DNA from: Pegoplata infirma | Taxonomy: Eukaryota; Arthropoda; Insecta; Diptera; Anthomyiidae | Assembly: GCA_963921195.1 (NCBI GenBank) | Contig: OY992540.1 | Location: 64,426,844 to 64,490,843 of the forward strand | Direction: 5' to 3' | DNA: 64,000 nucleotides | Part shown: in pieces, positions 44,691 through 56,220 of the stretch | Numbering within the stretch: position 1 is the first letter of the stretch | Layout of the letters: each line of letters starts with the position of its first letter | The notes under the pieces: generated by a model | Seen by the model: the letters and a program-made list of their open reading frames with translations, nothing else | Databases searched by the model: none | What the model was told of the DNA's origin: nothing | Position numbers and translations under genes: made by a program

Positions 44691-45035
44691 ACTTTTTCAC
44701 CAAGTCTAAGCTTTTCGCATAAAAATTTTCCATTTGTTTATCAAATGTACATAAAACAAGTGAGAGTGTTATATTCTTTGGTGCCGAATCTTTTATACTC
44801 TCCAAAATGTAAAAACACTTTTTTGCACTTATTTTTGCACTCACTTACGAAAGTGTACAGCTCTTTTGGTTTTTTAATGGGGTCCCCGACTGATATTTCA
44901 ATTCGTTTTGCATGGAAAAGCAAAGTAATATAACATTATTTTTTCTAAAAAAAACTTTGCTTTGGCAAGTACACCCAAATCTTCCGCAAAACATTATCAT
45001 GATTTAATGTTTTGGGCAAGAGTACAAAATTCGCA
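44691..45035 (-). mobile_element. mini-me-like tail of composite repeat, copy C3
   Basis: ACTACTTTTTCACCAAGTCT, ACAAGTGAGAGTGTTATATT, GGGGTCCCCGACTGATATTT and TGGCAAGTACACCCAAATC appear in the same order as at 20221-20595 and 47660-48020. Confidence 0.75.
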
Positions 45036-46856
45036 GGCATTTTTGGGAAAATTTTTGAAAAAGAATTTTTTTATTGGAAAAGAGTTTTTTCTATAGAAAA
45101 AATTTGCAGAACCTGGAATTTAATAAATGCCAGATTTGGAAACTTTTTCTACTGTTAATTTAGTTTGTTGACTGGTTTATTATTTTAAATCTGTATTGAG
45201 TACCATTCGCTATTTTGTGCATCATTATAGCAAACTTTTACCACAATTTTTTTTTGTGTACCAGAGTAACTTAACATTACATTGGACACTTGAGAAATAT
45301 TGCAACCACTTTTCTACGTCCCTCAACAGCCACTGTAATTCAACAAGACCTTGATTAAATTCTTGCATTTTGTAAATAGTTCCTTTACTTGTTTGCATAT
45401 ATTTTTTTAACGGATTTATTTGCTATGTGAAATTTTTTAGCTTTTTGTTTTTATTTTCATGTTCTTTTCTCTGTCATGTGTTAAATTGTTAGTTACAAAC
45501 AGGTATTTTGTGGTTTCCTGTGGCGGCAGCTGATGTTGCTACCAGTAAATAAGTGTTGATGGCATGTGAAATTGGATGTAGAGAAAATTGAGCAGGCACA
45601 ATTAAATTCAAGTAGATTTTGGTTTTAATTTTAAGAATAATTAGTAAAAAAAAATACTTTAATTTGACAATTTGAAAAAAAAAAAAATCGTTTATTGTAT
45701 GTTTGTCAAACAAATGATAAATTTTTATATCAGCAGAAGTTCAGACTTGGTGGACAAGTAAGTTTTTATTGGTAATTTATGAACTTTTTTTAATAAATGG
45801 CTCAAATATCTATTAAGACATGCGTTTAAAGGGTTTAAATATTCTATGAATAGTTTCTGCATCAAATTTCACTATGGGTTACCGAAGGCAGAAAGTTTGA
45901 CTGGTATGATATATATTTATGTATGTTAGATCTCATTTAGGGCTTGAAATACATATTCAAACACTAAAATTAAAAATCTCCAAAAAAAATCATTGGCCAT
46001 CTAAATTTAAGGAAAATTCGTTTAAAAACACTAGACCATCTATGAACAAATAAAGTTTTTTTTTTGGCACTAGCAAGACATAATTCATTTAATATTTTTT
46101 TTTTTTTTGCCAAAACTAAAACAAAAATTTCAAACTAAAACAAAACTTGTCCACCTTCATTAAATAAATAATTTGTTATATTTTTTGTAAAAATTAATTA
46201 AAGGTTAAATATACAAATAGTTCTTAGTTTTAATTAACTCATTTACTTTTGTCTTTTATAAATATGTATGTGTTATCAACTGAACACATACACACAATAT
46301 TGGCCATTAAGTTTCTTTATACATTTAACAATTACATAAAACCATATCAACATTCTCACACACAAAGAAAGAGTTTTTCAAAAAGACAGTATTATATCGG
46401 TAATCTGAATTATTGTGACCAAACAAATTGAAATTTTAGTTTTTTTTTCAGGAAAACGATCGTTAAATTTTGACAAAATTTTCTCGCAACAATGACTTTA
46501 AATTTGGAAACACTTATAGACTTTCAAACAATTAAGAATCATGTACAAATTTAGGGATGCATTTATTCAAATTTAAATGTTACACTGTGCTAGTCGCAAA
46601 AATTAACAAGCTGGACACCCTGCTTGTAAAGCTAATTCAGGTTCGCTGAATTAATTGATGCCAGCAGTTTTTCGAAGTTAGCGCTCGTTCGTATTCGCTA
46701 TATTCGCGATATTCGCGATTTAAAATTGTTAAGCCTAGGAACTACAAAAATTAAATTTGTATGCTTTTGGGATAGTTTTTAAATACTACTATAAAGTTAG
46801 AAAATTTATTGTTTTTTCGCGAAAAAAATAAATCCGCAAAATTTTTTTTTTTAACA
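45036..46856. other. No recognised feature
   Basis: A weak satellite-like patch lies at about 45050-45130. Otherwise the sequence is A/T-rich with no element ends or credible genes. 46690-46725 has a TATTCGCGATATTCGCGATT run. Confidence 0.45.
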
Positions 46857-47035
46857 CGATAATGTTTTTAGGCTGGTGTCTAATTTTAAAAAAGTTGCAG
46901 GACGCCACCTCAGTTTGCCTTTGACAATTAACGAAAAAGAAAACAAGAATTACTATTTTCATTTTCTTAAAACCAAAAATTTTAATTTCGGATAATAATT
47001 CACCTCCGGTGAATAAAAAGTAACAAATTATTATT
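46857..47035 (+). repeat. Palindromic module of composite repeat, copy C4
   Basis: ACGATAATGTTTTTAGGCTG and AAAAGTTGCAGGACGCCACC are present. The dyad region is reduced to TTCACCTCCGGTGAATAAAA, a partial deletion relative to C2 and C3. Confidence 0.75.
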
Positions 47036-47660
47036 CAACAAAAAAAAAAAATTTTTTCATCAAATTTTTTTTTTCATAATTTTTTTTTTCCTTAAATTTT
47101 TTTTTCCATCAAATTTTTTTTTCATAAATTTTTTTTTTTTCATCAAACTTTTTTTTTCATCAATTTTTTTTTTTTTCATAAATTTTTTTTTTCATCATAC
47201 ATTTTTTTCATCACTTTTTTTATTAATTTTTTTTAATCAAATTTTCATTAATTTTTTCCATTACCTTTTTTCATCAAATTTTTTTTTTCATCTCAATTTT
47301 TTTTTTTCATCAATTTTTTTTTTCACCCTTATGTACGTTTAAATAGCTGATTTTAATCTTACACACCTACAGTGACAATCGAAGAGTGCTGACGAAGGAA
47401 GGGTAGCTTCTTCCGAAAGCTCCACTTAGCCTGTGTTGTAAATTAATTTTTTCAGATTTTATCATTGTACAACAAAAATAATTATTTCTCAGAAATAATT
47501 ATTATGGACTCAAACCGAAATAAATAAAACTTCAGTTATAAAAAATATAAAGTCCAACATTTTTTAAAACAGAATTAAATTTTTTTTTTATCAATTTTTT
47601 TCTTTTTCATCAAACTTTTTTTTCATCAAATTATTTTTTTTTCATCAAACTTTTTTTTTA
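47036..47660 (+). repeat. (TTTTTTTCATCAA)n array, copy C4, with insertion
   Basis: Array units occupy 47036-47333 and about 47576-47660. Between them lies a non-array insertion, listed separately. Confidence 0.8.
47334..47575 (+). mobile_element. Insertion with retroelement-like 3' hairpin
   Basis: This 240-bp segment is unlike the flanking array. GCTGACGAAGGAAGGGTAGC and TTCTTCCGAAAGCTCC can fold into a stem with flanking GACGA/CGAAAGC, a layout seen near the 3' ends of Penelope-like and some other retroelements. It also carries AACCGAAATAAATAAAAC. The family is uncertain and no target duplication is visible in the low-complexity flanks. Confidence 0.35.
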
Positions 47661-48020
47661 CCAAAACTACTTTTTCACCAAGTCTAAGCTTTTCGCATAA
47701 AAATGTTCCATTTGTTTATCAAATGTACATAAACAAGTGAGAGTGTTATATTCTTCGGAATCTTTTATACTCTCCAAAATGAAAAAACACTTTTTTGCAC
47801 TTATTTTTGTACTCACTTACAAAATGTACAGCTCTTTTGGTTTTTTAATGGGGTCCTCGACTGATATTTCAATTCGTTTTGCATGGAAAATCAAAGTAAT
47901 ATAGCATTATTTTTTCTAAAAAAACTTTGCTTTGGCAAGTACACCCGAATCTTCCGCAAAACATTATCATGATTTAATGTTTTGGGCAAGAGTACAAAAT
48001 TCGCAGGCATTTTTAAAAAT
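47661..48020 (-). mobile_element. mini-me-like tail of composite repeat, copy C4
   Basis: The same block order as C2 and C3, including ACTACTTTTTCACCAAGTCT, ACAAGTGAGAGTGTTATATT and CATGATTTAATGTTTTGGGC. Confidence 0.75.
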
Positions 48021-48190
48021 TTCGTGTCTGTAATGTACTGTAATCAACTCATTTTTATTAATTACAAGCAAAATAAAAAAAGTTTGTAAAAAAAAATTCG
48101 CGAAAAAAATTTCCGGGAATAATTTTGTTTTTTGTATATTCAATAGAGTTTGGATGATAAAAATTCAGCAATTTTCTAAATAATAATAAA

Positions 48191-48830
48191 CAAGTAAGAG
48201 TGGTAAATTCGGCTGTGCTGAATCTTTTTTACCCTCCAACATGCAAAAAAAATGCAGGGGCGTTTTTTTTGGGGAGGGAGGTCGATAGTGGTAATTGGGG
48301 GGGGGGCGAATTTCCTCTCGAATATGTGTTTAAAACTTTATTTTTATGCTACAAGTTTATCATAATTTAATTTTTTTTTTATTCCACGCCCATAAAAGGG
48401 GGCGGACCGAAAAAACGACATTATCTAATTCTCAGGGTCCAAATGCAGGACTTTGAACTTCTTGTAGCATAAAAATGTTGCATTTGTTAAACAAAAACAC
48501 AAAAAATCATGTGAAAAAAAATTATTTTTTAGAGGTTGGTTTAGTTCTTCAAGGGGGAACTTTTTTCCCCCTAGTCCGATTTTTCTCATTTACGAACTTA
48601 ACCAGCATAAGAACATAAGACACATTTGTGCCAAATGTCGGGAGTCTAACTTTTTTATTTTGGACTGCATCGTGTTAACTACAGACGGACGGACGGACAT
48701 CGCTAGAATGTCTTAGAATCGATCAGCGATCATAAATATATATACTTTATGGGGTCCTAGACCGATATTTTGATGCGTTACACACGGAATGACAAAGTGA
48801 GTATACACCCATACTGTAGTTGGAGGGTAC
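48191..48830 (-). mobile_element. mini-me element, left member of head-to-head pair
   Basis: The 3' end on the minus strand is at the left (CAAGTAAGAGTGGTAAATTC, GCTGTGCTGAATC). Near the 5' side a reduced GTCY tract (GACGGACGGACGGACATCGC, 48683) is followed by GGGGTCCTAGACCGATATTT and GTAGTTGGAGGGTA. A G-rich patch with ten G lies near 48300. Confidence 0.8.
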
Positions 48831-48846
48831 AAAAACGTATTTTTTT

Positions 48847-49402
48847 ATACCCTCCAACTACAGTATGGGGGTATACTCACTTTGTCATTCCGTGTGTAAC
48901 GCATCAAAATATCGGTCTAGGACCCCATAAAGTATATATATTTATGATCAGTGATCGATTCTAAGACATTCTAGCGATGTCCGTCCGTCCGTCCGTCCGT
49001 CTGTCCGTCCGTCTGTCCGTCTGTCCGTCTGTCCGTCTGTAGTTAACACGATGCAGTCCAAAATAAAAGAGCTAGACTCCTGACATTTGGCACAAATATG
49101 TCTTATATTAATAGGCAGGTTAAGTTCGTAAATGAGCAAAATCGGACCAGGGGGAAAAAAGTTCCCCCTTGAAGAACTAAACCAACCTCTGAAAAAATAC
49201 ACTTTTTTTACATGTTTTTTTGTATTTTTGTTAAATAAATGAAACATTTGTTATATTTATCGGGATGGGAAGGTGCTGTCAACGTCTCCCACTGACCTCC
49301 ATCACCCCCCCCCCCCAAAACAAACGCTCCTGACAATTTTTTTTTTTTTCATTTTGGAGGGTATAAAAGATTCGGCACAGCCGAATTTAACACTCTCACT
49401 TG
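48847..49402 (+). mobile_element. mini-me element, right member of head-to-head pair
   Basis: ATACCCTCCAACTACAGTAT begins 16 bp after the 5' end of the inverted copy at 48191-48830. The GTCC/GTCT tract spans 48979-49040. The 3' end is TCGGCACAGCCGAATTTAAC then ACTCTCACTTG. The 99-aa minus frame includes the GTCY tract and is an artefact. Confidence 0.85.
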
Positions 49403-50136
49403 TTTTTACTTAATAAAAAAAATTTAATGGCGAATGTCGCTAATATATACGCTAACTTAAAAAAAACTGATATTACAATGGGATTTAGTGTACACGAACT
49501 AGCATTGCCAGATGGCTGTCGTAAATTTAAATCAAACTTAAAATATTTGTATTGAACCAAATTTTTCACGAACATAAAGATTTTTCGAGAACAAAAAATG
49601 TTTTTCGCGAAAAAATTCACGGTATAACGGCTGTTAAATGTTTGTTTTCATATCGCTCCTTTACTTACTTGTATAGTGTCACAACTCAAAATATTTGATT
49701 TTGCAGAAAACACGTTTAAAGTTTACTATTGAAACTGGTTTTTAATTGAAAAAGGCCGGTACATAGAAAATGTAATAATGGCGTGTACTCTTCTCAAACG
49801 GTGAGTTTAAAAGATATTAATGCGAATTTTTGACACAATTAGAGTTTTTCTTTTCCCGGACTTTTTCATTTCCCGGGAAAGCGGGAATCATTTTAAAATT
49901 TCCCGGGATCCCGGGAATTCCCGCAAAAACTAAAAACCCAAATTTTTTGTCCAAAAAATATATAAAAAACCTTCTGAATGCGATTACACTAATTATAATG
50001 TTTATTTACCCCATTAAAATCTTATTTTGTACCTAAAAAAAATAAGTTTCGAGAAAAAAAGAACAATTTTTGTTACACAGTTTTTATAAAAAAACGGTAA
50101 AAATATGTCGAAGTCTTTTAAAAGTATTTTAAGTTT

Positions 50137-50685
50137 TGTGGATGTTTATTCTGGCTCGAGGTCCTTATTTTCTTTACTAATTAAAACCATGATATTCTCA
50201 TAGCATAATTTTCAAGAATTTTTTTTTTTATTTATTTATGTTGGTCATTTTTTTGTTGATTATTGACAACCGTTGCATTACTAGTATAGTACAATTTCTT
50301 CGTCTTTCTAATTCCCATTGCGGATAGAGGCGAATAATTATTAATATTTTAGTTTGTGCACAAACGATTTGTCATTAGACTCGTTTGCTACTTTGTAGTA
50401 AATCGTTTCTATTTTTGCTAAATAATCTTGACAATGGAATCTGACAAATTCCGAAACACGTGTCGATTAAGTCTTGCAAAAATGACCAACATAAATAAAT
50501 TTAAAACAAAAAAATAATTTTGTAGAAAATTATGCTAGGGGAATATCATGGTTTTAATTAGTAAAAAAAATAATGACTTCGAGCCAGAATAAACATCCTA
50601 AAAATATAATGCTTTAAAGGTCGAATCAAACAATTTTTATTTTTAGTAAAAATTAATCAGAATTTGAGTATTTTAAATGGTTTAA
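50137..50685. repeat. CTCGAGCC palindromic repeat, copy 2
   Basis: The left arm GGATGTTTATTCTGGCTCGA ... CCATGATATTCTCATAGC is mirrored by GAATATCATGGTTTTAATTA ... GAGCCAGAATAAACATCC. The central part is asymmetric, reading as the right half of copy 1. Confidence 0.8.
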
Positions 50686-50859
50686 AGAAATGAAATTATA
50701 AGAATCTTTACCCAAAAAATTATTTAAAAAAATTTAAAAATTCTGGTTTCTAGAAGAAAAACGCGTTAATTTCAAAGTCATTCCTTACACAGATTTTATA
50801 TCAATTTATCGGTTTAAAAAGAGTTATGTCCAGAGACATAAATATTTTTTACAGGTCTC

Positions 50860-51000
50860 AGAAAGAAAATTTCTCAGCTTCTGAAAAAAATTATCAGGTT
50901 CTGATAGTTGTATCCTATCGAAGATTTAGATATTGTGAGACATTTTTCATTTCGTAAGTCTCAGATTTTATGACATTTTTTAGTTAGAAGTTCTTTCTCG
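50860..51000. repeat. 35-bp hairpin satellite, small patch
   Basis: Three or four degraded units (AGAAAATTTCTCAGCTTCTG, GTCTCAGATTTTATGAC). Confidence 0.5.
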
Positions 51001-51504
51001 GAATACTTTTTGGGCTCTCCTGGTCCCTGCGTACGTTTCTGCCATCAGTTATCAAGAATTTTAATAAAATCTCTAAAAAATCACATACAAAATAATCAAT
51101 AGAAGTCAAAAAATCAACAAATTCAAAGAAACGACAATTCCCGGGAATTCCCGCTCTATTTCCCGGGATTTCGGGATCGAAAATTTACGGGAATTCCCGG
51201 GAATTCCCGTCCCGGGAAATCCCGTGAAAAACTCTAGACACAATATAAAGCACGATATAACGAATAATTCTGCATCATTAACTCAAAAAACGCATTTTTT
51301 GAGTTATGACACTATACAAGTAAAGGAGCGATATGTGTGATTTTTTTAATAAATATTTTGGTAATTTTAAAACCATTAACAACACAGGCTGGCCGGAACC
51401 TTAGACAGCACAACCACAACATTTATATTATATGATTTGACAAATAGTCTTTTCTTGTTCTCTGTTTTGTTTACACATGACATAATGGTCATACATTGCA
51501 AATT

Positions 51505-52245
51505 TCAAGTTTCTAGTACTATTATTTAAGGAAATATAAAAGGTACCAAAAGTACATTTTTTTACCCTTTTTACCCCCTAAGAATCATCAATGGCAAAAA
51601 TCAAGCCCTATATTCCGGGAGGTGAACATACAGTCCAAATTTCAAGTCTCTGTGACAATTTTTTAAGGAAATATAAAAGGTTCCAAAAGTACATTTTTTT
51701 TACCCTTTTTACCCCCTTAGAATCATCATTGCCATAAATTAATCCCTAGTGGATTTACATTCCGGGAGGTGAACATACAGTCCAAATTTCAAGTATCTAT
51801 GGCTATTATTTCAGGAGATATAAGAAGTACCAAAAGTACAGTTTTTTACCCTTTTTACCCCTAAGAATCAACATTGGCAAAAATACAGCCTTACTGGATC
51901 TATATTCCAGGATGTGAACATACAGTCCAAATTTCAAGTCTCTATGACCATTATTTCAGGAGATATAAAAAGCACCAAAAGTACAGTTTTTTAGCCTTTT
52001 TACCCCCTAAGAATCAACATTGGCAAAAATCCAGCCTTAATGGATCTATATTCCGGGAGGTGAACATACAGTCCAAATTTCAAGTCTCTATGATCATTAT
52101 ATCACGAGATTTAAGAAGTACCAAAAGTACAGTTTTTTTTTACCCTTTTTACCTCCTTAGAATCAACATTGGCAAAACTCCTGCCGTAGTGGATCTATAT
52201 TGCGGGAGGTGAAGCTACAGTCCAAATTTCAAGTCTCTAGCTTCA
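51505..52245 (+). repeat. Tandem repeat, five units of about 137-147 bp
   Basis: Each unit contains CAAATTTCAAGTCTCTATG, GGAGATATAAAAAGTACC, AAAAGTACAGTTTTTTACCC, AAGAATCAACATTGGCAAAA, and TATTCCGGGAGGTGAACATA. Unit starts (GGAAATAT/GGAGATAT) are near 51530, 51667, 51814, 51959 and 52105. The open frame of 112 codons at 51874-52212 reads through units and is periodic, so it is unlikely to be a gene. Confidence 0.85.
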
Positions 52246-52574
52246 GCGGTTTGGGCTGGGCGATGATGAATAATTATGTCATTCAGTCAATCACATCACT
52301 CCTTTATATACATTGATTTTTCGGATTTGGGCGATTTTTGCCATACAAATTATTTCTGTCTTTTATTATTTAACAAAATTTATTTTTTTTAAATGAAAAT
52401 ATTTTTTTTTTTTTTAAGAAATCTGAACAAAATTGAATTTTGGCGATATTTTACATCCAATTTGGCGACAAAGCCAAAAAAAGTCTGGTAACCCCGTTAA
52501 TACGACGAAGCAAAAAAACGGACACACACATGCTATGTACGTTAAAATAACTATCAATGAGAATTTTTAAGCTA

Positions 52575-53973
52575 CTACCTCCGTCCCGAAATATTTTTAA
52601 CATTTCTATAGATTTTTTTTAGTATAAGATTGTTTTAAAAAAAAAAAACAATCTTATACTAATCTCGTGTACTAAAACTGTAACAAAATTAATTAAAAAT
52701 ATTTGCAAGACGTCCCAATTGCATCCGTAATGCATTTATTAAAAACCGTTAAAAGGGCCTCTAGCGTAAAATTTCTTATTTCATACGCCGCATTTTGTAA
52801 TAATTTTCATCTTTTCGACCATAGTGGACACTAGACTGGGTCGACCATAAAGGAGAAAAAAAAAGTTCCCATTGTGCGGGCTTTATTTTAAAGCTTACCT
52901 CGAAAAAGTTCCATAGCCAAAATATTAGATTTTTAGGTCGCGATTTGGTACCGCCGAAATCGTTTTTTGTTCATAGCTTTGTCATTTGATGTCCGATCGT
53001 TGTAAAAAAAAATTTGTTAGAAAGTCCTCAGCGAGTACTAAATTTGACCCATATCTGGTTTTGACCTCTGAGGTCATCTTCGTGTTATAAGTGTTAGTTT
53101 CTCAGCTTTCTACCCCCTTAAATGATTTTTATTTTTCCATTAAGTTATAGCACTAAGAAAATCATAAAATCCTTCCCTTGGAAGTATCCAGTTAAATTAA
53201 TTAACAAAAAAGTTACATTTGATTTAAGATTTTCATATACAATATAAAGAAAATTAGAAAAAACACTTGTTATTATGCCTTTAAACTATATTTAATTTTT
53301 TTAGTTTGTATTTAAATACATACGAACAAGTGTTTTAAATCTTTTTCTATGGAAATTTAAAATTGAATGTAACTTTTTTGTTAATTAATTTAAGAGGGTG
53401 CTTCTAAGGGAAGAATTTCATGAATTATTTAATGCTATAATTTAATGGAAAAATAAAGATCATTTAGGTGGGTAGAAAGCTGAGAAACTAACACTTATAA
53501 CACGAAGATGACCTCAGAGGTCAAAACCAGATATGGGTCAAATTTAGTACTCGCTGAGGACTTTCTAACAAATTTTTTTTTACAACGATCGGACATCAAA
53601 TGACAAAGCTATGAACAAAAAACGATTTCGGCGGTACCAAATCGCGACCTAAAAATCTAATATTTTGGCTATGGAACTTTTTCGAGGTAAGCTTTAAAAT
53701 AAAGCCCGCACAATGGGAACTTTTTTTTTCGACCCGGTCTAGTGGACACCATGCCTATTTGTAACGTCGAAAACAAGTTATCTCATTTATCTGGATGCAG
53801 TTTATTGCATCCATTTTGCACGTGAATTGAAAAATTGCAAAGCTATAAAAAATTTTTAAATTATTGATATGTCCCGATATGTATTAACAAAAAAAAACAA
53901 AGCTTTTTCAAAAAACCCTCCATAATCCCAGCCGAAATATAGAAACGTTAAGATTATTTTGGGACGGAGGTAG
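52575..53973. mobile_element. Stowaway/mariner-like MITE with CTACCTCCGTCCC ends
   Basis: CTACCTCCGTCCCGAAATAT at the left and its inverse (ATTTTGGGACGGAGGTAG) at the right are flanked by TA (52573-52574, 53974-53975). The end sequence resembles the CTCCCTCCGTCCC ends of Stowaway MITEs of the Tc1/mariner superfamily. A 42-bp hairpin (AGTATAAGATTGTTTT / AACAATCTTATACT) lies at 52620-52661. A foldback element is nested inside; without it the MITE is about 480 bp. Confidence 0.8.
52832..53741. mobile_element. Foldback element with 8-bp TSD, nested
   Basis: Arms 52832-53273 and 53325-53741 are reverse complements with few mismatches, separated by about 50 bp. Termini TAGACTGGGTCGA / TCGACCCGGTCTA are flanked by GTGGACAC on both sides (52824-52831, 53742-53749). 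An 8-bp duplication suggests a hAT- or P-type mechanism. Transcription through it would give a hairpin of about 420 bp. It has no coding frame. Confidence 0.88.
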
Positions 53974-53975
53974 TA

Positions 53976-54299
53976 TTTTTTTTATTATTTCTTACAGAAC
54001 TTTTTTTAAATTAAATTTAGATATTGTTTTACTTATTTTAAAGTCTTTTTTGTAAAGATTTTTTTCCTTTTTCTAAGTTTTTTTCATTTTCGTTTTCTTT
54101 CTTATGTATCACACAAAATATGAGTTAATTTAGGGTTATGTTGAAAACATTTAAGACTTTTTTCAGAAATTCACTAATAACTTTTAAAATACTTAACCGA
54201 TTTAAAAAAAAATACATCAGTTTCTTCCTGGGAAAATTACGCAACTTTTGGTACCCCAAGCGTTTAAATTGGTTTCGGATTATTTCCAAAAACGTGATT
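53976..54299. other. Probable body of a truncated mini-me copy
   Basis: 54200-54300 (AAAAATACATCAGTTTCTTCC, CCCAAGCGTTTAAATTGG) adjoins the minus-strand mini-me start at 54300-54454 and may be its interior. The part before about 54170 is unassigned A/T-rich sequence. Confidence 0.35.
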
Positions 54300-54454
54300 T
54301 AAACAGACAGACAGACGGACATTGCTAGATCGACTTAAAATCGATCAAGGATCATGAATATATACACTTTATGGGGTCCTAAACCAATATTTCAATGTGT
54401 TACATACGGAATGACAAACTTATATATACCCTCTATCACTAGAGTAGAGTGTAT
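54300..54454 (-). mobile_element. mini-me element, 5' portion
   Basis: GACAGACAGACGGACATTGC, GATCGACTTAAAATCGATCA, GGGGTCCTAAACCAATATTT and ATACCCTCTATCACTAGAGT form the 5' part of a minus-strand copy. A recognisable 3' end is lacking. Confidence 0.75.
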
Positions 54455-54469
54455 AAAAAAAATAAAGAA

Positions 54470-54720
54470 CACAAATCATTAAAAATTAAAGAAGAATCAC
54501 TTATTTTTTACTTACAGAACAAAAATAAATGACTTTAAAAATTGAATGCTAATGAAAGTCTTTATTTTTTATGTTGTTATTTTTGAAACAAACAACAGAA
54601 TTAGTCATTTAATAAAACTGAACATTGAACAAATGTTTTTTCTTTTAAAAACGACAAAACGTAAAACTTTTTAAATAAACTACAAACAGTTAATGGCATA
54701 ATTTTTTAAGTGTGGTTATT
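54470..54720. repeat. Dispersed repeat A, copy 2 (partial)
   Basis: AAATCATTAAAAATTAAAG through ACTACAAACAGTTAATG matches 365-550 plus 1548-1610 without the mini-me insertion, giving an empty site (AAATGTTTTT joined to TCTTTTAAAA at 54640/54641). Confidence 0.8.
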
Positions 54721-54930
54721 CGAATTACTAAGACGTCACTGTATTTTATATTTCGCATCGAATCTCCTTCGTTATAATTCTTAAGGGAGTGTAAAGATAG
54801 AATATACAACAAAAAAGTGTTAGACCAAAAAAAAAGGAACAACAACTAAAAGTATGTATGCGAAAGTTATTTTCATTTATCATTTGTGACACATTTACAC
54901 ACACTTTGACACATAACCACATTTATATAT

Positions 54931-55445
54931 GGGACATTCCATGCCAACTTTGAATTTTTTTAAATTTCCCACTTTTTTACAGGTTTTAGTAATCATTAAC
55001 AACTCCTTCCTGGTTAATTTTCAGTTCAAAAGATATCGTATTCTCAAAAATACGGAGATTGTGCCTTTAATCAAACTTATAACTTCTTTAAAAATGGTCT
55101 AAAATCCAACTTTTTCAAAATTTTTGTGTTTTTTTTTAAAGCTCACAATTAAAAAAAAAAAAAGTCCGAAAAAATTCTCAAAAATCTTTTAATATGCGAT
55201 TTACATACAAGTTTTACAATTTAAATTTTTGAAAGTCTTCGAACTCTTTGATTTTTGTGGAAAACTTCTGCAATTTTTTAAAAAAGTTGTAAGTAATAGA
55301 ACTTTAAGTTAAGAAACAAGCTGTGTATTTCAGGAAATACGATATCTTTAGAGTGGTCATCAAAAAATTCTCAAGACTTACAATTAGTCTAAAAAGATCG
55401 AAACATTTTCATGGGTCATGTTCATGGTTTGGCATGAAATACCTC
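54931..55445. repeat. Repeat X, copy 2
   Basis: It begins GGACATTCCATGCCAACTTT and ends near GTTTGGCATGAAATACC, a weakly inverted pair. It matches 28705-28949 plus 29729-29870 and lacks the MITE present there. Confidence 0.55.
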
Positions 55446-56220
55446 ATATACACATATGTGTATGTGTGAATTAAAGTATGTATTAGAAAGCTTATGTGCA
55501 TGTGTGATAAAGTATATGTGCGAAATTGTGTTTGTGCAAAAATATGTAGGGTTATTAAACTTGAACAAGGATTATTTTCAACAAAAAGAATAAAAAAAAT
55601 AAATACAAAAAGAAAAAAATGTGTGTATGTAGTTGAAAAGTTTGATGCTGTTAAGTACCCACACTGTAAAGAGAATGTACTTCGTACAGTATAAATTCCA
55701 AAATGTTTAAGTGTTATCATAAATCAATTTTAATGCTTTTAATATAACATAGATAAAGTATATATGCTGTAATACAAATATGTATGTGTGTGTAAATAAA
55801 GCATATTTTTTAATGAACGCTATTTAATATTTTTCGGTACTGTCGTATAATTTAAGAACTGTCGTACATAACGAAAACATTTTTTTATCCATAATTAAAC
55901 TTTTAAACACGTTTCCATACAAACAAAAAAAACCCTAGAAATAAACTAAAACTCCTATTGAAAATCTAAAACTCACGTAGTTTCTGAATTAAAAACTTTT
56001 GCTTTTGAGACTTATTGTATCATAAAAGTCAACAACATCACATTTAAGCAGCAACAACTTTAAGTTTTAGAAATTTTTATATTTTATACATTTTTGAAAA
56101 GCTTTAATGAGAAACATTTATAATTTAATAATAGAAAAATTTAAAAATAATTTACAAAAAAGTTAAACAAAATTATGAAAATAAGACGTTTGTTTAAAAG
56201 TTTCAGCCGGCCTAAACTTA
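55446..56220. other. No recognised feature
   Basis: TG-rich A/T sequence near 55450-55500 and 55780-55800. The two overlapping open frames (55409-55720 minus, 55494-55694 plus) have no domain I recognise. Confidence 0.45.

Larger units (their letters stand above)
49840..51236. mobile_element. hAT-like element with TAGAGTTTTTC ends and 8-bp TSD
   Basis: The ends TAGAGTTTTTC and GAAAAACTCTA are inverted, and GACACAAT flanks both sides (49832-49839, 51237-51244). Subterminal zones are dense in CCCGGGAATTCCCG-type motifs, as in the element at 8681-10270. It contains a copy of the CTCGAGCC palindrome (50137-50685) and a satellite patch, so it has received further insertions. No transposase is visible. 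Confidence 0.8.

Noticed and set aside
51874..52212. 112-aa gene
   Set aside because: The frame reads through a 146-bp tandem repeat; the protein repeats itself accordingly.
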